Assembly: GCA_965226435.1 (NCBI GenBank)
Contig: CBDDCY010000013.1
Span: 1,364,001 to 1,428,000 of the forward strand
Direction of reading: 5' to 3'
Length of the DNA stretch: 64,000 bases
Origin: UBA6623 sp965226435
GTDB lineage: Bacteria; Acidobacteriota; Terriglobia; Bryobacterales; UBA6623
In this document: in pieces, positions 60,940-64,000 of the stretch
Position numbering within the stretch: position 1 is the stretch's first letter
Layout: every line of letters starts with the position of its first letter
Translations under genes and position numbers: made by a program
Notes under the pieces: model-generated
Told to the model about the DNA's origin: nothing
What the model saw: the letters and a program-made list of their open reading frames with translations, nothing else
Database searches by the model: none

Positions 60940-62214
60940 ATGAGTCAGTGTGAAGCTGCTGAGAGCAGCAGTCAAGTCAACCCCCAAGTCATTGATGGAA
61001 AGGAACGCTCGCCCTTGGATGAGGTGCTGCGCCAAGGAGCGCGCCAGATGCTCGTCAAGGCCGTGGAAGCCGAAGTGACCGCCTACATCGAAACGCATCA
61101 GCACGAAGTCGACCAGGACGGCCGGCGGCTGGTGGTGCGCAACGGTCACGCCCGCGAGCGCACCATCGTCAGCGGCGTGGGTCAGCTGAAGATCCAGGCG
61201 CCGCGGGTCGACGATCGCCGAGTCGATGAGCAGGGCCGGCGCTTTCGTTTCACTTCCCAGATCCTGCCGCCGTATCTGCGGCGCACGAAGAGTGTGGAGG
61301 AGTTGATCCCCTGGTTGTACCTGAAAGGGATCTCGACGGGCGATTTCAGCGAAGCGCTGGAGGCCTTGCTGGGGCCCGACGCTCCGGGCCTGTCGGCGAC
61401 GACGGTGGTGCGTCTCAAAGACGTCTGGCGCCGCGAGTACGAGGCTTGGTCAAAGCGTGACCTCAGCGGCCAGCGGTTTGTTTACATTTGGGCCGATGGC
61501 ATCTACTCGAATGTTCGTCTGGACGATGAACGGCAGTGTTTGCTGGTTGTGATGGGAGCACTCGAAGACGGTCGCAAGCAACTGCTGGCGGTGCACGACG
61601 GCTTTCGCGAAAGCGAACTGTCGTGGCAGGAGTTGCTGGAGGACTTGAAACGGCAGGGGCTCGAGCTGCCGCCGAAGTTGGCGGTGGGCGACGGAGCGAT
61701 GGGGTTTTGGGCGGCACTGCGGAAAGTCTATCCGGCGACCGGTGAGCAACGCTGCTGGCTCCACAAGACGGCCAACGTGCTCAATAAGCTGCCGCAGAGC
61801 ATGCAGGGCAAAGCCAAGCAGGCGCTGCGCGACATCTATCTTGCCGAGAGTCGGCAGACGGCGGAGGCCGCTCTGGACCGTTTCAAGAACCTATACGAGA
61901 AGAAGTTTCCCAAAGCGGTCGAGTGCCTGGAAAAAGACCGCCAAGTGCTGCTGGCTTTCTACGACTTTCCGGCCGAGCACTGGGGGCACTTGCGGACGAC
62001 GAACCCGATCGAGTCCACCTTTGCGACGGTCCGTTTGCGGCAGCGACGAACGAAGGGTTGTGGCAGCCGCGAAGCGTCGTTAACGATGGTCTTCATGCTG
62101 GCCCGCCAAGCCGAGCGCCACTGGCGACGCCTGAACGGTTCGGAAGTGATTGTTCATGTCTTAGAGGGAAAGGTTTTCAAGGATGGATTGATGGTTCAGG
62201 AAAACGCCGCCTGA
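60940..62214 (+). CDS. IS256 (Mutator-like) family transposase
   Basis: 424 residues. The N-terminal DNA-binding portion (DEVLRQGARQMLVKAVEAEVT), the zinc-free dimerisation part and the catalytic core are continuous. DDE motifs: FVYIWADGIYSNVRL (first Asp), LAVGDGAMGFWAALRK (second Asp) and TTNPIESTFATVRLRQRRTKG (Glu). The GWLHK-type CWLHKTANVLNKLP segment is also present. No frameshift or stop interrupts it, so the transposase may be active. The start at 60940 has aaggagg 8 bases upstream, within a hairpin. Confidence 0.93.
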   Translation: MSQCEAAESSSQVNPQVIDGKERSPLDEVLRQGARQMLVKAVEAEVTAYIETHQHEVDQDGRRLVVRNGHARERTIVSGVGQLKIQAPRVDDRRVDEQGRRFRFTSQILPPYLRRTKSVEELIPWLYLKGISTGDFSEALEALLGPDAPGLSATTVVRLKDVWRREYEAWSKRDLSGQRFVYIWADGIYSNVRLDDERQCLLVVMGALEDGRKQLLAVHDGFRESELSWQELLEDLKRQGLELPPKLAVGDGAMGFWAALRKVYPATGEQRCWLHKTANVLNKLPQSMQGKAKQALRDIYLAESRQTAEAALDRFKNLYEKKFPKAVECLEKDRQVLLAFYDFPAEHWGHLRTTNPIESTFATVRLRQRRTKGCGSREASLTMVFMLARQAERHWRRLNGSEVIVHVLEGKVFKDGLMVQENAA

Positions 62215-62357
62215 CCTCGCCCATCCACAACATTTGACAATATCTCACCACATTGTTACCCCATTACGTTTTTGGTACCTACATTTATGTGGGTTGCCGC
62301 AGCCGGCACCGGGCCGACCGTAACGGACCCGGTTGGTTCGGTCGATTGAAACAGCGG

Positions 62358-62957
62358 ATGCGCCATCCTCGACGACTTGTCGTTCTCTCGCTGATATTGG
62401 CTTGGTTGACCGAGCCGGTCTTCGGCCAACTCAAGAGTTTTCCGTGGTTTAACCGGGGCGACCCCAAGATCACGACACGCGTCTACACAAGAAACCCGGG
62501 GTTGCGGCTTTCGTGCAAGGACGTCGGCGTGTTTCCGTTTGTTGCCCGGGAGCTGACCGGACCGAGGGCACCCGATTTTTCGACTGCCATGCGGCAAGCG
62601 CTGCTTAGGCAGGGTGCGGCGGAAACGATCGCCCATGTGTCGACTCTGCCCTGGGATGAGGTTCCGGCCTGGAAAGTACGGGAACTGAGCGAGAGTGACA
62701 AGCTCGGCGCGATCGCCGCCGACGCGGCCGCCAGGAAACTGGAGCTGGCGGTGGTCGGCCGGCTAGGCTCGGCCTTTCGCAAGCCGGGGAAAGGGTTGAC
62801 GGTTCGGGCCACCGTTTGGATCCTCGACGCGCGAGATGGGGAAGTCCTGTGGTACGGCACGAAGCGAGCTGACTGGATCCGCTACTTCCCCCTTGAAGAG
62901 TGCCTCTATCACCTGGCCTGGTCGTTTGTCCTCGACTGGGGTCAGCCCGGCGGCTAG
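62358..62957 (+). CDS. Hypothetical exported protein
   Basis: 199 residues, not recognised. A likely signal peptide (LVVLSLILAWLTEPVFG) starts from the ATG at 62358; the alternative start at 62253 adds a Cys/Arg-rich leader just inside the IS edge. The mature part has LSCKDVGVFPFVARELTGPRA, SDKLGAIAADAAARKLELAVVG and ATVWILDARDGEVLWYGTK. The last segment recalls CsgG-like or GNA1162-like proteins that describe ...DA..GEVLW..., but similarity is too thin to assign. The IS256 element lies immediately upstream and may have replaced its promoter. Confidence 0.6.
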   Translation: MRHPRRLVVLSLILAWLTEPVFGQLKSFPWFNRGDPKITTRVYTRNPGLRLSCKDVGVFPFVARELTGPRAPDFSTAMRQALLRQGAAETIAHVSTLPWDEVPAWKVRELSESDKLGAIAADAAARKLELAVVGRLGSAFRKPGKGLTVRATVWILDARDGEVLWYGTKRADWIRYFPLEECLYHLAWSFVLDWGQPGG

Positions 62958-62969
62958 CAGCACGACCGC

Positions 62970-63060
62970 CTGGAAAAGTTTGTTTGGCGGCAAAGCACTA
63001 TTCTTGAGTGACCGCATCGCGTGGGGCCGTGAAGAAATGGGGGACAGTCGGTTTCCATGA
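62970..63060 (-). repeat. Partial family B/A copy
   Basis: On the minus strand this reads from the right half of family A (tgtcccccatttcttcacgg) into the right half of family B (gatgcggtcactcaagaata to about 62970). The left halves are missing. It starts a 630-bp gene-free cluster of repeats (62958-63587). Confidence 0.6.
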
Positions 63061-63104
63061 AAACTGGTATTCATAAGACCACCATGAAAATGGACGCGAG
63101 GACG

Positions 63105-63207
63105 CTCCTGCCGCCCTTTCAGGGCTCAGCTGTGGTGGCGGGACGACCCAGGGTTCCGCTTCGCTTCACCCTGGGCTACGGTTCCCGCCGCCGCTTCGCG
63201 GCTCACG
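63105..63207 (-). repeat. Family D hairpin-mosaic repeat, copy 7 (reverse)
   Basis: Reverse-oriented copy: gccctttcagggctc at 63114-63128, then accctggg elements and gccgcttcgcggctc near 63191-63205. Trailing sequence ggtattcataagaccaccat on the other side matches the ends of other copies. Confidence 0.75.
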
Positions 63208-63278
63208 AGATTTGCGACGCTGGTGATCCTCAACGTAGTGCACCGTACGCTCAGCGGCTATTTTCGGAAGAGTCCAGT

Positions 63279-63352
63279 CCATTCTTGAGTGACCGCATCG
63301 CGTGGCGATGCGGCTCTGGTCGGCTGTGGTTTCCTCCGCGCCGGTGCGCGAC
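63279..63352 (-). repeat. Family B repeat, uninterrupted site
   Basis: The minus strand reads ggaaaccacagccgaccaga, gccgcatcgccacgcgatgc and ggtcactcaagaat continuously, without the family A insert found at 9737-9846 and 18791-18900. It shows the original arrangement before insertion. A short family D end and nothing else recognisable follow to 63587. Confidence 0.7.
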
Positions 63353-63587
63353 ATAAACGTGGAGATGTGCGGGGATGTCCCGCGCCCCTTCAGGGCTATT
63401 TTGTTGATGGCCTTCGGTCCCACGGCTGAAGCCGCATAAGAGCTAACTTAAGGATTGGATCTGAGGTGGACGATTGCGAGAGGGTTCCCGCAAGTCGTGG
63501 GCGATTTGATTCCAGTGCGTCAAAACGCCCGCCAGCGAGAGCCGCGGCTCGATAGCGCTACAGATTTGATGGAACTGAAACTGGAAT

Positions 63588-64000
63588 TCACGCCGCGGAC
63601 TGGCCGCTCGGTGGCTCCAGCGGGTAGCCCCAGGGGGAAAAATCGCGGCCCAGGCGGCCCAGCTTTTGTCCCAAAAGCGCCAGCAACAACTTGCCGTAGA
63701 GCCATGCCCGGGAGCTGTCCGGATCGTGTTTCGGCAAGTGGCCCAATTCCGCCAGTGATTTCAGGCGCTTGACGGCCAACTCGATCCGCCAGCGCTGACG
63801 ATACAACGCCAACACCTTCTCGGCGCTCCAGGCGGCTTCGAGATTCGTCCACACCAACACGTAACCGGCGAGCTCCAGCGTCTGGGGGCGCACACTCACC
63901 CCACTTTGTTGCGCTCGACGGCGAAGCTTGCGACGCGCCTTCTCAGCCGACTCTTCGCTCTTGGCGACCGCGCACAGCCGACCGCGCAGCAAACCCTCGG
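63588..64000 (-). CDS. IS4-family-like transposase, partial at window end
   Basis: The C-terminal part of a DDE transposase, cut by the right window edge. YRQRWRIELAVKRLKSLAELG is the IS4-family Y-(2)-R-(3)-E-(6)-K signature region carrying the catalytic Glu. It is followed by SRAWLYGKLLLALLGQKLG and a short WGYPLEPPS tail. Preceding residues (LAGYVLVWTNLEAAWSAEKVLALY) are typical of the same family. Activity cannot be judged because the N-terminal two Asp are outside the window. Confidence 0.8.
   Translation of the reverse strand, partial: EGLLRGRLCAVAKSEESAEKARRKLRRRAQQSGVSVRPQTLELAGYVLVWTNLEAAWSAEKVLALYRQRWRIELAVKRLKSLAELGHLPKHDPDSSRAWLYGKLLLALLGQKLGRLGRDFSPWGYPLEPPSGQSAA

Larger units (their letters stand above)
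60848..62231. mobile_element. IS256-family insertion sequence
   Basis: A transposase gene is flanked by short inverted ends gttgtggatgagc (60848-60860) and gcccatccacaac (62219-62231), 12 of 13 matching. The outer edges are not certain; the true ends may lie a few bases further out. I did not find a convincing 8-9-bp target duplication. The 343-bp gap before it (60597-60939) is AT-richer near 60720-60850, with no gene supported. Confidence 0.7.

Noticed and set aside
60848..62231. Target-site duplication of the IS256 element
   Set aside because: No matching 8-9 bp on both sides could be found by eye, and the exact TIR boundary is uncertain.
62358..62957. CsgG/GNA1162-like lipoprotein
   Set aside because: Only a short DAxDGEVLW resemblance; no lipobox Cys and no other shared motif, so it was left as unknown.
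1..64000. CRISPR array
   Set aside because: Repeats are dispersed, palindromic and unequal in spacing. No run of direct repeats with unique spacers and no cas genes were found.

Overview
The window is GC-rich chromosomal DNA from a free-living bacterium. The gene families suggest Acidobacteriota of the Solibacter/Bryobacter type, with Planctomycetota the next best guess. The support is indirect: a DUF1501 protein and a PSD1/DUF1553 cytochrome protein, several Tat-exported sugar enzymes, paralogous Ser/Thr kinases with PD40 propellers, a DUF1080 protein, and a very high load of dispersed palindromic repeats. No rRNA gene is present to settle it.

Layout. 0-14.5 kb: a tRNA-like 3' fragment, fused indolepyruvate oxidoreductase, an archease-rtcB RNA-repair pair, malate synthase, serine acetyltransferase, acyl-CoA dehydrogenase, a zinc-ribbon coiled-coil protein and MurJ. 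15-22.4 kb: an orphan NarL-type regulator, an amidohydrolase, tRNA-Leu(CAA), an FkbM methyltransferase, a secreted atypical kinase-like protein, and Tat/lipoprotein-type sugar oxidoreductase and isomerase genes. 22.5-28.3 kb: a decayed cluster of Ser/Thr kinase-PD40 genes. One is split by an IS630-family element, one is frameshifted and truncated, and two survive only as fragments. 28.9-33.7 kb: an IlvD/Edd sugar-acid dehydratase, tyrS, and overlapping purM-purN. 34-49.6 kb: DUF1501, a PQQ dehydrogenase with cytochrome c, PSD1/DUF1553, GlcG-like, MaoC-like, DUF1080 and IF-2B-like proteins, and a two-gene DUF3142/helical-repeat operon. 50-60.6 kb: a repeat-associated hypothetical, an aldo/keto reductase, overlapping thyA-folA, a polysaccharide deacetylase, a YheT-like hydrolase, a redoxin, a putative metallopeptidase, and an HD-GYP(degenerate)-GAF-GGDEF signalling protein. 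60.8-64 kb: an IS256-family element, a small exported protein, a repeat cluster, and an IS4-like transposase cut by the window end.

The intergenic spaces are filled with at least ten repeat families, which I letter here. A: about 105-bp inverted-repeat element. B: host repeat of A. C: about 160-bp repeat. D: hairpin mosaic, seven copies. E: about 193-bp element with terminal inverted repeats. F: TA-flanked MITE. G: small palindrome, at least seven copies. H: 40-bp-armed inverted repeat. I: host repeat of F. J: inverted repeat at 22.7 kb. Nesting (A in C, A in B, F in I) plus uninterrupted copies elsewhere in the window show that A and F have moved.

The strongest observation is the IS630 insertion. 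Removing 1,093 bp plus one TA copy joins the two flanking frames into one continuous 906-residue kinase-TM-propeller gene. No CRISPR array, prophage or recognisable defence island was seen.
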